64,000 bases of DNA from Dongia_B sp964406155 (GCA_964406155.1 CAYOQR010000001.1:62001-126000); one strand, 5' to 3'; shown: positions 23,191 through 32,211, numbered from the stretch's first letter. Numbers and translations are program-made. Notes: generated from the letters alone by a model not told the origin.

Positions 23191-25698
23191 CGCCGCCGCA
23201 TGCACCTCACCCGACAGACTGTCATAGGCCGACTGGGCCGAGGCAACATCCATTCCCAGGATCTGATTATAGACAGCATTGCCGCCGCCTAACGCTTCCG
23301 CGCCTGTCGCGACGGCCCGCTGGTTGCGGGTCCGTGCCACATCGGCAAAACCGGTTCCGCTCGAGATCAAGGTCAGATAGACGTTGTTTGGATCGTAGCT
23401 GAGGCTCGGCGTCAGGAAGGCGAGGTTCGAGCTTACACCGTCGAAGGTACCTTGGCCGGTAAGTCCGCCATTGGCGGTGAGGATGACGTACCGGGTCTGC
23501 GGCGCATAGAGGCCCATCCCTGCCAGCACGTTCACCGAGCCACCATTGATCATCGCCGTACCCGAAGCGAGGATCTTATCGCCCTGCCCCTTCGCATTGA
23601 CCTCGACCTCGTAGATCGAGCCCGGGGTGAAGGCAATGTTGCTGGCCTTGATCGTGCCGATCGAGTTGCCCGGTGCGATCGTGCCCGAGATGCTGGTATC
23701 GCCGATCGTACCGATGCCCTGCAGGCGGCCACCGGTTAAGACGTCCATCGTGCCGCCGAGCTTGCCATTGACAGCAAGCGTGCCACCCGAAACATTCGTC
23801 GCCCCTGTGAAGCCGCTGGAATCCGCGGTCAGTATTGTCTTGCCCCCCGCCTGGTTGATCGTGCCGAACCCGCTGATCTCCGAACCGAAAGAGTAGTTCG
23901 AGCTTATATGGTTGAAGTTGATCACGCCGGTGCCCGCACCGAAAGTGACATGCTGTGCATTCACTCTTCCAGAAGCCTCAGTCGCACTTGGATTCGATAG
24001 ATCGGAACCGATGTTAAGCGTGCCGAACGATCCTGAATTCTCTGCGATCAAAACCCATCCATTGGTGTTGACCGAGCTGCCATTTGACACGGTCAAGTAC
24101 CCGTTGCCGCTCGATCCCACAATGAGGCTCGCCCCCAGGACGATGGCATTGCCAGTACCAGCGTTCAACTGAGATCCCGGACCGTCAACCGTCGCCAAGC
24201 CTATTGACCCGGCACCATTTCCGAGGATTACGATATTGCTGCTGAGACTGCCGCTGTCCGAAAGCGTCAACGAACCTGTGCCTGCCTGGCCAACGACGAG
24301 CGTGGAAGAGTCCCACCGAGAACCCACGCCATTGACAACGACATTGCCCTCGCGGCCCGCTGCAAAACCAACGACAGAGTCGCCACTGTTCACAGTGCCG
24401 CCGCTCGAGATGGTGACTCTGCCATAATCGCCATAGCCGACGTACAACTGTCCCTGGGTGTTCCAGATAGAATTTGCGCCGGTTACTATAACCAATCCGG
24501 AGGCCCCGAGAGTCGCCGCCACGAAGGCGTCCTGGTTATCAACTCGGCCGCCTGACTGAATGGCGAGCCGGCCGCCTCCGGCATTGCCAACGGACAGAAA
24601 ATCGCCGACATACAATGATGAATCGGAGCCTGCGACAGTTACCGCACCTTGCGAACCCTGATGCCTGCCAATAAGCGCATAGCTCGTGGCCGTCACCGTT
24701 CCGCCGTTCAGGATCGACAGGGTGGCATCGCCAAGATGACCGGCATCCAGCACCCCTCCGATTGTCCAGCGAGAATTCTGGCCATCGACAGTAACATTGC
24801 CGGTCGCTGCTGTTCCTTCAGCGATCGTGCCATCCGTGCTGGTAACTCTACCACCGTTCGTTATGGTGAGTGTGCCGGCGCCATCGACACCTATGATAAC
24901 TGCATGAGAATTTTTCCATGACGATCCCGCGCCATCGACATTGACGAAACCCGCCGACCCAGCAACATTGCCGAGCCGGCCCATGTCATTCGTGACGAGG
25001 CCATCCGAAATATTCAGCAAGCCGGAGCCGTCGTTCCCGACATAGAGATCACCGGCATTGGTCCAGGCTCCGCTGACGGACACGTCGACGCGACCATAAC
25101 CACCGCTGCTATTGCCGATGAACCCATTCTGACTTGCCACACGGCCGTTTTGGGAAATGGTTAGAAGGCCGTTGCCGCCATCGCCAATCGTGAGGTCTGA
25201 GCCTCCCAGATTCCATTTCGATCCAGTGCCGTTGACCGCCACTGAACCATATGACCCAGGGTCTACGCCGATCGTGCCGTAGTCGGTCGTCAATGTACCC
25301 CCATTGATGATCCCGAGACCAGCGGCGGTTCCGTTCACGCCCACATACAGGCCGCCGGCAGTGGCGCTCGTCGCATCAACCAGTGCGGCAGTCGATCCGC
25401 TCAGGTCAATCGTGACAGTGTCGCCAGCAGTCGGAACAGTCGATGTGCTCCAGTTCGTTGACGTATTCCAGTCACCGCTGGTCGTACCCGTCCAATCCAC
25501 GGGACCGGCCCAGGCCATCCCAGAACCGGCAAGCGTGCCATAGCCGAGGATGGAGGTCGAACTCAGAACAGACAGCAGAAATCGATTGAACCGCCGGTTG
25601 CGCCGGATAGTCGAATATGGAATTCGCGCAATCGTGCTCTTAACGTCATCACGCATGATCGCGTGGCGCGCTGCACCCTTATCAAGACAACCAGTCAC
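22213..25698 (-). CDS. Autotransporter adhesin 2 (type Va secretion) with a GxGSxW-type repeat passenger
   Basis: 1161 residues. The N-terminal ~60 residues, through FLLSVLSSTSILGYGTLAGS and cleavage near AWA-GPV, closely match autotransporter 1. The passenger differs: about residues 65-560 carry repeats near 48 residues long, with VTVDGQNSRWTIGG- and LSILNGGTVT-like strands, typical of large beta-helix adhesins. A PATR motif follows (FTGATNVSGGTLAVNG, about 640), then PGNSIGTIKASN. The barrel runs from about 885 and ends in GSFTWKF. Its last ~325 residues are identical to autotransporter 1. It is expected to be displayed on the outer membrane. Confidence 0.92.
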   Translation of the reverse strand: MTGCLDKGAARHAIMRDDVKSTIARIPYSTIRRNRRFNRFLLSVLSSTSILGYGTLAGSGMAWAGPVDWTGTTSGDWNTSTNWSTSTVPTAGDTVTIDLSGSTAALVDATSATAGGLYVGVNGTAAGLGIINGGTLTTDYGTIGVDPGSYGSVAVNGTGSKWNLGGSDLTIGDGGNGLLTISQNGRVASQNGFIGNSSGGYGRVDVSVSGAWTNAGDLYVGNDGSGLLNISDGLVTNDMGRLGNVAGSAGFVNVDGAGSSWKNSHAVIIGVDGAGTLTITNGGRVTSTDGTIAEGTAATGNVTVDGQNSRWTIGGVLDAGHLGDATLSILNGGTVTATSYALIGRHQGSQGAVTVAGSDSSLYVGDFLSVGNAGGGRLAIQSGGRVDNQDAFVAATLGASGLVIVTGANSIWNTQGQLYVGYGDYGRVTISSGGTVNSGDSVVGFAAGREGNVVVNGVGSRWDSSTLVVGQAGTGSLTLSDSGSLSSNIVILGNGAGSIGLATVDGPGSQLNAGTGNAIVLGASLIVGSSGNGYLTVSNGSSVNTNGWVLIAENSGSFGTLNIGSDLSNPSATEASGRVNAQHVTFGAGTGVINFNHISSNYSFGSEISGFGTINQAGGKTILTADSSGFTGATNVSGGTLAVNGKLGGTMDVLTGGRLQGIGTIGDTSISGTIAPGNSIGTIKASNIAFTPGSIYEVEVNAKGQGDKILASGTAMINGGSVNVLAGMGLYAPQTRYVILTANGGLTGQGTFDGVSSNLAFLTPSLSYDPNNVYLTLISSGTGFADVARTRNQRAVATGAEALGGGNAVYNQILGMDVASAQSAYDSLSGEVHAAAGGQLLRDAHYVGDAVIGRLQQADRLSGDTAAREIAYLTPAEITTAAGSADTLAIWGQAFGGWSAVDSDGNAGALDRTLAGFLMGIDGQVAEDWRLGVAAGYSRSDLDLSARNSTASIDGYHVALYGGGHVGPVALRLGASYSFNNIDSQRDVTVGSLSDHDKASYQARTAQVFGEVGYDLKLGPVALEPFAGMAYVNLDTDGFKEKGGASALHGKGQNQDMPYSTLGLRVAGEIAKLGGGSLTAHGMLGWRHAYGDVTPTADLSFGGGSSAFTVAGTPIARDALVAQAGLDLNITDRLTVGLAYDGQIAGNAQDNAVHGSFTWKF

Positions 25699-25766
25699 GA
25701 AATACCCCCAGAACGGAAATGATCATCCGACTCAACAGAGCCGGCGGCGACGCTATCAAGCAACCG

Positions 25767-25819
25767 CATGACTCCGCTTGGGCTGAGCGACATGATGATT
25801 TGGGTTCAGGGACACAAAG
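25767..25819 (-). promoter_or_regulatory. Putative AraC-type operator of autotransporter 2
   Basis: Nearly identical to 21886-21938: CCCAAATCATCATGTCGC then CAGCCCAAGCGGAGTCATG on the minus strand, at the same distance from the start codon. The araC remnant at 25806-25991 ends inside it. Confidence 0.55.
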
Positions 25820-25991
25820 CGTTCCGTTCGGGGAAGTGCTGTGCCGCTGCACTTGTGCGCATAGCTGAAAGCATTGCGCTGCATCGCCATCGGAAGGCGC
25901 AATTGATATCGGATAAATTGTTGAAACCGCGTTCGGCGGCGACGCCGTCGATCATGCGATCGGCAGGTCACAGATCAACGAAACAGGTGTC
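25806..25991 (-). pseudogene. araC 3' remnant upstream of autotransporter 2
   Basis: Minus-strand translation gives TCFVDL, a stop codon, then PADRMIDGVAAERGFNNLSD and INCAFRWRCSAMLSAM. This matches CLIDPRFADHMISTIAFESG and FGDLSYFNHAFRRQYGATPS of the intact AraC upstream. It is the C-terminal helix-turn-helix portion only, with an internal stop and degraded residues, and ends with TGA at 25806-25808. The remainder of the 412-bp gap 25699-26111 shows only the operator element. Confidence 0.75.
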
Positions 25992-26111
25992 TATCCGCCC
26001 CTGGTAATGTTAGAGGTCCGAATCTATACGGCTGGGTGGCACATCCATGGAAAGACGGCAATGACAAGTATAGCCCCGCATATTGCCAACGATCCGCCCC
26101 GCATGAACGGC

Positions 26112-27095
26112 CTATACGTCGTCATGCTGTTCCTGTGCCTGAGCCCGTATATCGGATGGCGTCGCACCATATTGCCGGCGGAACGCATGATTGAAATAGG
26201 ATAAGTCGCCGAAGCCGGATTCGAAGGCGATGGTGCTGATCATGTGATCGGCGAAGCGCGGGTCGATGAGGCAGCGATGCGCTCGCGCCAAACGCTGCAC
26301 GAGGACGAAATCCGTAAAGCTGGAATCCTCGCTCTGGAAAAGGCTGCGGATATAACGCGGTGAGAGTCCATGGCGTTGTGCTAGAAAATCGATGGAGAGA
26401 TCTCGATTGCAGATATTGGCAATGACATCCGCTTCCACCGCCCGCAGCCTGGCCGCACGTACGCCACGCCCCCTAGCTGTTTCCGTTGCGTCGCGGGTCG
26501 CCCCAACAGCCAGGGAAACCAGATCCCGAATATGCGTGGCGGTAAGCGCCTGAAGGTCGGGAGACATGCCACTGATTTCGGGGCGCAGAATCTTCAGATA
26601 ACCGGTCAAGAGCGACAAGGCGCCGGTGTCGCGCGGAATCACCGTCATCAAGGCTTTGTCGATATTGGCGACGGTCGCCGCCAGGCTGGTTCGCGGAATG
26701 GTCAATGCGATGAACCCGATCGGATCGGGATAATGGCAGGCGCCTGTCCGCGCATTCGACCAGAGGATAGCCTCGCCTTCGTGAAAGGTTGCCTCCCGGC
26801 CACCCTGCGACGCGACCGCCTGCCCTTTGGTCATGAGCGCCAGAATGAAATCGTCACTGCCGTCCGCGACCAGATGCCGGGTGCGGCGGATCCTATTTGC
26901 CGAGATATTGATAGAGGCGATGGATAAATCCGGCAGCAAACGGATATCGGCATCGCTGTGGAATGGAGCCTCGCCGATAGGCTCCATATCGACCTTGACG
27001 AATTGCCGGCCAAAGACCTCGCGCCAAACCGGCAATCGTTCCCGATCCGGCAAATCCGACGTCGAGAACCGAATTGAATCGTGATGAACCTGCAC
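26112..27095 (-). CDS. AraC family transcriptional regulator (araC1)
   Basis: 327 residues. The N-terminal domain is of the AraC-binding-like type (RLPVWREVFGRQFVKVDMEP, about residues 18-37). The C-terminal double helix-turn-helix includes LSIDFLAQRHGLSPRYIRSL and MISTIAFESGFGDLSYFNHA with FRRQYGATPSDIR. The frame is open further up to 27194, but a GTG at 27095 with AGGGG before it is preferred, because the upstream codons overlap the shared operator element. It lies just upstream of the autotransporters, in the same direction, and probably regulates them and itself. Confidence 0.88.
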   Translation of the reverse strand: MQVHHDSIRFSTSDLPDRERLPVWREVFGRQFVKVDMEPIGEAPFHSDADIRLLPDLSIASINISANRIRRTRHLVADGSDDFILALMTKGQAVASQGGREATFHEGEAILWSNARTGACHYPDPIGFIALTIPRTSLAATVANIDKALMTVIPRDTGALSLLTGYLKILRPEISGMSPDLQALTATHIRDLVSLAVGATRDATETARGRGVRAARLRAVEADVIANICNRDLSIDFLAQRHGLSPRYIRSLFQSEDSSFTDFVLVQRLARAHRCLIDPRFADHMISTIAFESGFGDLSYFNHAFRRQYGATPSDIRAQAQEQHDDV

Positions 27096-27147
27096 GTTAC
27101 CCCTGCCCTGTCCCCCCAAACAGAGCTTCAGCCTACGAAGATCGTCC

Positions 27148-27200
27148 AAGAGACGCTTGGGCTGAATGACGCAAAGATTTGGCCTGAAAGGCACAACAGC
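27148..27200 (-). promoter_or_regulatory. Putative AraC-type operator of araC1
   Basis: The minus strand reads GGCCAAATCTTTGCGTCATT then CAGCCCAAGCGTCTC. This matches the elements before both autotransporters with the same 22-bp spacing, 60-105 bp before the proposed GTG start. It suggests autoregulation and a common regulon. Confidence 0.5.
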
Positions 27201-27374
27201 GGTTTGTTTTCACAAACGGAAAGTTAGCTGTCAAAATCGCGCTTATCATCGTCGCGACTGAATGCGGTCCACTCCCGGCGGTGCCCCATCCACCCCCGAA
27301 TCACCCGGTCGCCCGGAACGGATCATAAGAAAGCTGTCCGGTCTCGAACGGCAGCAGATATCCGACAGGACTTC

Positions 27375-28361
27375 TCATTCCCTCGCTCCCGCCAGGGCCC
27401 GCACTTCCGATGGGGTCAAATCGTACTGGCGACGAAAACTATGATTGAAATAGGAGAGATCGCCGAAGCCGCTGTCGAAAGCGATCGTGCTGATCTTCTC
27501 ACCGGCAAAGCGTGGATCACTCAAGCAACGATGGGCACGCGCCAGGCGCCGGGCCAGAACATAATCCGTAAACGTCGTCTGGATGCTCTCGAACAAACTG
27601 CGGATATAGCGCGGCGAAACCCCGTGCTTGACTGCCATCAAGGAGACCGACAAACCGCGATGCGTCAAATGTGTCGCGATATCCGCTTGGATGGCGTGCA
27701 AGCACGCAGCCCGCACCCCCCGCCGCCGCGCCAATTCGGCCTCGTCGCGCGTGGCCCCCAATGCCAGGGCAATCAAGTCCTGCAGATGAGTGGAGATCGT
27801 ATGCTGCAGATCAGGTGTCGCGGACGCTGTGCCGTCTTCGATCACCCTCATATAACTGGTCAATAGATGCAGAGCCGCATTCGCTTCAGGGATCGGGCGG
27901 ATCAGTGCTGCATCGACATCGATCAAGCGATCCGTCAACGCCTTGCGGCCGATACGGAAGTTGATCAGGTCGGTCTCGACCGTCGAGGCGCAACTGGCGA
28001 TCTCGCCGTTGCTGGTCATGATGGCTTGTCCGGCAACCGCACTTGCCTCACGGCCGGCTTGCCGGGCCGTCAGAGCGCCACGACGCAAAGCAGTCAAAAC
28101 AAGATCGTCGTCTTCAATCAGCCCGGCCGTATGCCTGTTGCTCATGGGCGACCATGAGCCGGCGGCGATGCAGAGCCCTGGCAGGGCGCGTAACGTCATA
28201 TCTACGTGCACAGGGCATCCGGGGCGCGGATCCATCTCGAATTTCAGGATTGACCGCCCGAAAATCTCCCGAAAAGCGTCCAGCCGATCCTGCTGGGATC
28301 GATCGCCCGGCAGGAACGAGTCGGTTGAAACCCGAAGCGTGATTGTTTCGCCATCGGACAC
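27375..28361 (-). CDS. AraC family transcriptional regulator (araC2)
   Basis: 328 residues, a clear paralogue of the product at 26112-27095 along its full length. The N-terminal AraC-binding-like domain has DRLDAFREIFGRSILKFEMD. The C-terminal DNA-binding part has LSVSLMAVKHGVSPRYIRSL, ISTIAFDSGFGDLSYFNHSF and RRQYDLTPSEVRALA. Its upstream region has only a weak version of the shared operator. The two regulators may act on the same adhesin genes or in series. Confidence 0.92.
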   Translation of the reverse strand: MSDGETITLRVSTDSFLPGDRSQQDRLDAFREIFGRSILKFEMDPRPGCPVHVDMTLRALPGLCIAAGSWSPMSNRHTAGLIEDDDLVLTALRRGALTARQAGREASAVAGQAIMTSNGEIASCASTVETDLINFRIGRKALTDRLIDVDAALIRPIPEANAALHLLTSYMRVIEDGTASATPDLQHTISTHLQDLIALALGATRDEAELARRRGVRAACLHAIQADIATHLTHRGLSVSLMAVKHGVSPRYIRSLFESIQTTFTDYVLARRLARAHRCLSDPRFAGEKISTIAFDSGFGDLSYFNHSFRRQYDLTPSEVRALAGARE

Positions 28362-28699
28362 GAGCCAGACTCCAGCGCATCAGGTCTTGGATTTGAGCGA
28401 TATTTCCCGATGATATCCTCGGAACAACTTTACACGATATGCGCGGATTACATAGACGCTCTTTCGCGCCTTATATCTGCAACGTCCGGCAAATTGGCCC
28501 GGGTCGAAAATTTGGGACTTTTTTCTCTCGAAAGGCGATGCCGCGCGCCAGTGCCAATCTAAGAGGACGTAGAGCGTCACCGGCAAAACGAACAAACAAG
28601 GAACAAACAAGCCCGGAATCCCGGTTTACTCAGACCGGCCTTCCTGCTAGGTTCCGCGCCACTTTTCCGACAATTATCTGAGACTTACGGGTTGATCCC
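28362..28699. other. Divergent intergenic region araC2/efp
   Basis: 338 bp containing both promoters. A faint relative of the CTTGG...GAGCGA element is seen at 28385-28402. Nothing else is clear. Confidence 0.35.
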
Positions 28700-29266
28700 A
28701 TGAAAATCAACGGCAATTCCATTCGCCCCGGCAACATCATCGAGCACCAGGGCCGGTTGTGGCGCGCGGTCAAGACGCAGCACACCCAACCTGGCAAGGG
28801 CGGCGCCTATCTGCAGGTCGAACTGAAGGACATCCGCGACGGCACCAAGCTGAACGAACGTTTCCGTTCCTCGGAAACCGTGGAGCGCGTGCGTCTGGAC
28901 GAACATGAATACCAGTTCCTCTTTGCCGATGGCGAAGACTACACCTTCATGGACAGCACGACCTTCGAACAGCTCACGCTGAATGCGGACCTGATCGGCG
29001 AGCCGGCCGTCTTCCTGCAGGAAGGCATGGTCGTCTCTGTCGAAAGCTATGAAGGCAGCCCGATCTCCGTGTCGCTGCCGGAAAGCGTCATCATGCAGAT
29101 CGTCGAGGCCGATCCGGTGGTGAAGGGCCAGACCGCCGCCTCCTCCTACAAGCCGGCCAAGCTGGAGAACGGCGTGCGCGTCATGGTGCCACCGCATGTC
29201 GAAAGCGGCACCCGCATCGTGGTCAATACGGCCGATGCGACCTATATCGAACGCGCCAAGGACTGA
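28700..29266 (+). CDS. efp: Translation elongation factor P
   Basis: Relieves ribosome stalling at polyproline. The 188 residues have the three-domain tRNA-mimic layout. The modification loop reads HTQPGKGGAYLQVELKD, with a lysine at the tip (about residue 36), which points to lysylation of the EpmA/EpmB type rather than arginine rhamnosylation. The C-terminal signature SGTRIVVNTADATYIERAKD is intact. It lies 15 bp before the inositol-monophosphatase gene. Polyproline-rich products in this window, such as the OmpA-domain protein, would be natural clients. Confidence 0.97.
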   Translation: MKINGNSIRPGNIIEHQGRLWRAVKTQHTQPGKGGAYLQVELKDIRDGTKLNERFRSSETVERVRLDEHEYQFLFADGEDYTFMDSTTFEQLTLNADLIGEPAVFLQEGMVVSVESYEGSPISVSLPESVIMQIVEADPVVKGQTAASSYKPAKLENGVRVMVPPHVESGTRIVVNTADATYIERAKD

Positions 29267-29281
29267 GGCAGCGACGCCATC

Positions 29282-30076
29282 ATGGTGACGCGTTCCCCGC
29301 TCCTGAACGTCATGACCCGCGCCGCCGACAAAGCGGCGCGCGGCCTGAAGCGCGACTTCGGCGAAGTCGAGCAGCTTCAGGTCTCGCAAAAGGGTCCCGC
29401 CGATTTCGTTTCCAACGCCGATCTCAAGGCCGAGAAGATTCTGCGCGAGGAATTGCAGAAGGCCCGCCCGGCTTTCGGCTTCCTGCTGGAGGAAGGCGGC
29501 ACGGTGAAAGGCAGCGATCCCGATCATCGCTGGATCATCGATCCGTTGGACGGCACCACGAATTTCCTGCACGGCCTGCCGCATTTCGCCATCTCAATCG
29601 GTCTGGAGAAACAGGGCGAGATCGTTGCCGGCGTCATCTACGACCCGATCAAGGACGAGATGTTCTGCGCGGAGAAAGGCGGCGGTGCTTTCCTCAACGA
29701 CCGCCGCATCCGTGTTTCCAGCCGCAAGAGCCTGCATGAGAGTCTGATCGGCACGGGCATTCCCTTCCGTGGCCAGGGCAATCCCGACCGCTTCGCCAAG
29801 CAGCTTGGCGCCATGATGCGGGAAACCTCGGGTGTGCGCCGCTGGGGTGCCGCCGCGCTCGATCTCGCTTATGTCGCGGCCGGGCGGCTCGACGGTTTCT
29901 GGGAAGAGGATCTGCAGGCCTGGGACATGGCTGCCGGCCTGCTCCTGGTCAAGGAAGCCGGCGGCTATATCAGCGACCTGAGGGGCGGCCAGACCATGCT
30001 GGAGAGCGGCGCCGTTCTCGCCAGCAACGGTCTGCTGCACGCACCGCTTCAGGCTTTGTTAACCAACGCTGCCTAA
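29282..30076 (+). CDS. suhB: Inositol monophosphatase family protein
   Basis: 264 residues; Mg-dependent phosphatase. Metal-binding motifs are intact: GFLLEEGG (Glu), WIIDPLDGTTNFLHGLPHFA and WDMAAGLLLVKEAGG. It follows efp closely and is likely co-transcribed. In Escherichia coli SuhB also acts with the transcription antitermination machinery; whether that holds here is not visible from sequence. Confidence 0.94.
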   Translation: MVTRSPLLNVMTRAADKAARGLKRDFGEVEQLQVSQKGPADFVSNADLKAEKILREELQKARPAFGFLLEEGGTVKGSDPDHRWIIDPLDGTTNFLHGLPHFAISIGLEKQGEIVAGVIYDPIKDEMFCAEKGGGAFLNDRRIRVSSRKSLHESLIGTGIPFRGQGNPDRFAKQLGAMMRETSGVRRWGAAALDLAYVAAGRLDGFWEEDLQAWDMAAGLLLVKEAGGYISDLRGGQTMLESGAVLASNGLLHAPLQALLTNAA

Positions 30077-30301
30077 ATCTGAGATATCAGCCTGCTGAGA
30101 GGCGAATCGGGCTGGCCGACAGTGGTTTCCTCGCAAGAAGAGGAGCCGCTTTTCGGCCGGCCTGAAGGCACAGGGACATGCCGATCAGCAGACTGTTAAG
30201 GAAAAATTTGTTGCGTTATAGTCGCCCCGCGCCAAGGGATGGTTACGGCCAGGGGATGGGTCTGACAGGGCGGCGTTTTGGGGAATGGCACAGGAAGTAC
30301 G

Positions 30302-32179
30302 ATGATGACGAAGTCTGGCCGTCTTTTCTGGTTGCAGGCTGCGATCCTGACGGGTGCCGTCGGCACGATATTGCTGGCGCAATCCGCACCGTCACAGGCT
30401 CAAGCTTATAGTGGCGGCTCGCAAGGCGTCATCGTCAACTACGATGTCCTCGACAATTTGCCGGCAGCCGGCGCCAATGCGGTAACCGCTGCACCCAACA
30501 CCAATTATGGTGCCGCTTATAACGGCACCTATCCCACCAGCAAGCCGCGCGCGGCTTTCATGCCGGGCAATGCCGCTGCTGCCAGCGGTGCCGCACCTGC
30601 CGTGGCGCCGGGCTTCACCCCCTATACCATCGTCGCCGGTTATGCCGCCGAGACGGAACAGCCGATCCACCTGAAGGCGCCGTCCGGCTTGAAGCAGAAG
30701 ACCGCCACCGCCAAGAAGAAAAAAACAGCGGCAAAACCGCAAAGCGACAACAAGGCGGTCGCGGCCAATACGGCAACCAAGAACAACACCACGCAAAACG
30801 CAGCGGCAACCCAGCCGACCGGCAACGCGCAGCCGTCTGACGCAACGGCCGGCACGACGGCACAAACGGAATCCGCTGCGCCGGCCAAGACCGATAACGC
30901 GGCTGTTGCGACGGCGGATGCCGCCAAGACATCCGCAGGCGACAATCCGTCAACCAATACTGCCGGCAGCAACACCGCGAGCACGGAATCCGCTGCGCCC
31001 GCGACACAGAATGCGACCGGCACTGGCATGGCTCTGATCGGCAGTGCCACCGCGGCGCCTCTCACGACGGCTGTTGCCACGGAGAATACGGCGGCGAGCA
31101 CTGCGGCCGATTCAACGACGAAACTGGTTGGCGCCGAGACACAGCTTGCCTCCGCGACGACACCATCGACGATCGAGCCACAGACAGTATCCGCTCCATC
31201 GACGGCGGCCCAACCGGCAACGAGCGAGGCACCGGCCTCCCAGCCAGCGACCGAGGCGGCCAAGGGCGCCGCGGCCGCAACTGAAACCGCCGGTGCGCAG
31301 ACCACTGGCACGCAGACCACGGCCACGCAGACTGCTTCGACGCAGCCCAGCGCCACCGATGCGACCGATGCCCAGCCGGCAGCCACGACGACGACCCTCG
31401 CCCAAGCGAATACCAGTTCGGCAAATACCAGTCCGGCAACGACCGATACCGGCGTCGTCGGTGAGACGCCGCCGGCAGAGCCGACCACGATTCCGAGCTC
31501 CGTTCCTTCGCCGACTGAAATGCTGAAGGGAACCGGTATCCCGATTCCGACCGCCGATGGCAGCCCTGGCGTCCCCGTTCCGGCGGACAGCGCGAAGACG
31601 GCCAGCACGACCGAAACCCAGCCAGCCAAGGCACCGGCGGCAACGGCCCCGGCTGCCGCTCCTGCCGCGGCGATGGAAACAGCGCCTCGCCCGGCACCGG
31701 CCTCGCCCGCCACTGCAGCGCCGGAACCGGCGCAGGCCACGGAAACGGCACCGGCTGCGACCACGACACCCACGCCCCCGCCCGCTCCCGACGCAACTGT
31801 TCCGGCCGCATCGGCGGCACCTGCTGCTGCGCCCAGCCAACCGGCACCGCAGCCTGCGGCGACGCCGAAGGCAGAGGTCAGCATCGCCTTTACCGGCGAT
31901 GCCACGGATCTGCCGGCCGACGCCGCCGCCTCGCTCGACCAATTGGTGGAGAAGATGACCGCGGACGGAAATATGCGGATACAGATCGACGCCTATGCCT
32001 CCGGTACGGAGGAAACCGAAAGCAATGCGCGGCGGACCTCGCTGGCGCGTGGCTTGGCCGTGCGGCAATACCTCTATAACAAAGGTGTCTCCTCGACTCG
32101 GATGGACGTCCGTGCGCTCGGCCTGAAGGGCAACGGCGCCGACCGCGTCGATATCGTGCCGGCGGAAGCCATCCAATAA
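30302..32179 (+). CDS. Ala/Thr-rich OmpA-domain envelope protein
   Basis: 625 residues from ATGATG at 30302, with AGGAAG before it. A signal peptide ends near APSQAQAYSG. About residues 60-120 are moderately ordered. Residues 130-520 are a low-complexity Ala/Thr/Pro/Gln/Ser region with a Lys-rich patch (KKKKTAAKPQ), likely an extended periplasmic linker. The C-terminal ~105 residues form an OmpA/MotB-like peptidoglycan-binding domain: FTGDATDLPADAAASLDQLV, IQIDAYASGTEETESNARRT and SLARGLAVRQYLYNKGV. A terminator follows. It probably ties an outer-envelope component to the cell wall. Confidence 0.85.
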   Translation: MMTKSGRLFWLQAAILTGAVGTILLAQSAPSQAQAYSGGSQGVIVNYDVLDNLPAAGANAVTAAPNTNYGAAYNGTYPTSKPRAAFMPGNAAAASGAAPAVAPGFTPYTIVAGYAAETEQPIHLKAPSGLKQKTATAKKKKTAAKPQSDNKAVAANTATKNNTTQNAAATQPTGNAQPSDATAGTTAQTESAAPAKTDNAAVATADAAKTSAGDNPSTNTAGSNTASTESAAPATQNATGTGMALIGSATAAPLTTAVATENTAASTAADSTTKLVGAETQLASATTPSTIEPQTVSAPSTAAQPATSEAPASQPATEAAKGAAAATETAGAQTTGTQTTATQTASTQPSATDATDAQPAATTTTLAQANTSSANTSPATTDTGVVGETPPAEPTTIPSSVPSPTEMLKGTGIPIPTADGSPGVPVPADSAKTASTTETQPAKAPAATAPAAAPAAAMETAPRPAPASPATAAPEPAQATETAPAATTTPTPPPAPDATVPAASAAPAAAPSQPAPQPAATPKAEVSIAFTGDATDLPADAAASLDQLVEKMTADGNMRIQIDAYASGTEETESNARRTSLARGLAVRQYLYNKGVSSTRMDVRALGLKGNGADRVDIVPAEAIQ

Positions 32180-32184
32180 GCAGA

Positions 32185-32211
32185 AGCCGGGCGGACTCGC
32201 CCGGCTTTTTG
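32185..32211 (+). terminator. Rho-independent terminator after the OmpA-domain gene
   Basis: AGCCGGGC (32185-32192) pairs with GCCCGGCT (32199-32206) over a short loop, followed by TTTTT. Confidence 0.9.

Noticed and set aside
18392..23292. Duplicate plus-strand frames opposite the two autotransporter barrels
   Set aside because: They are identical only because the underlying 1.1-kb block is duplicated. The minus-strand barrels end in the expected terminal Phe.
26007..26204. Short plus-strand frame near the start of the araC block
   Set aside because: It overlaps the 3' end of araC1 and lacks start signals.
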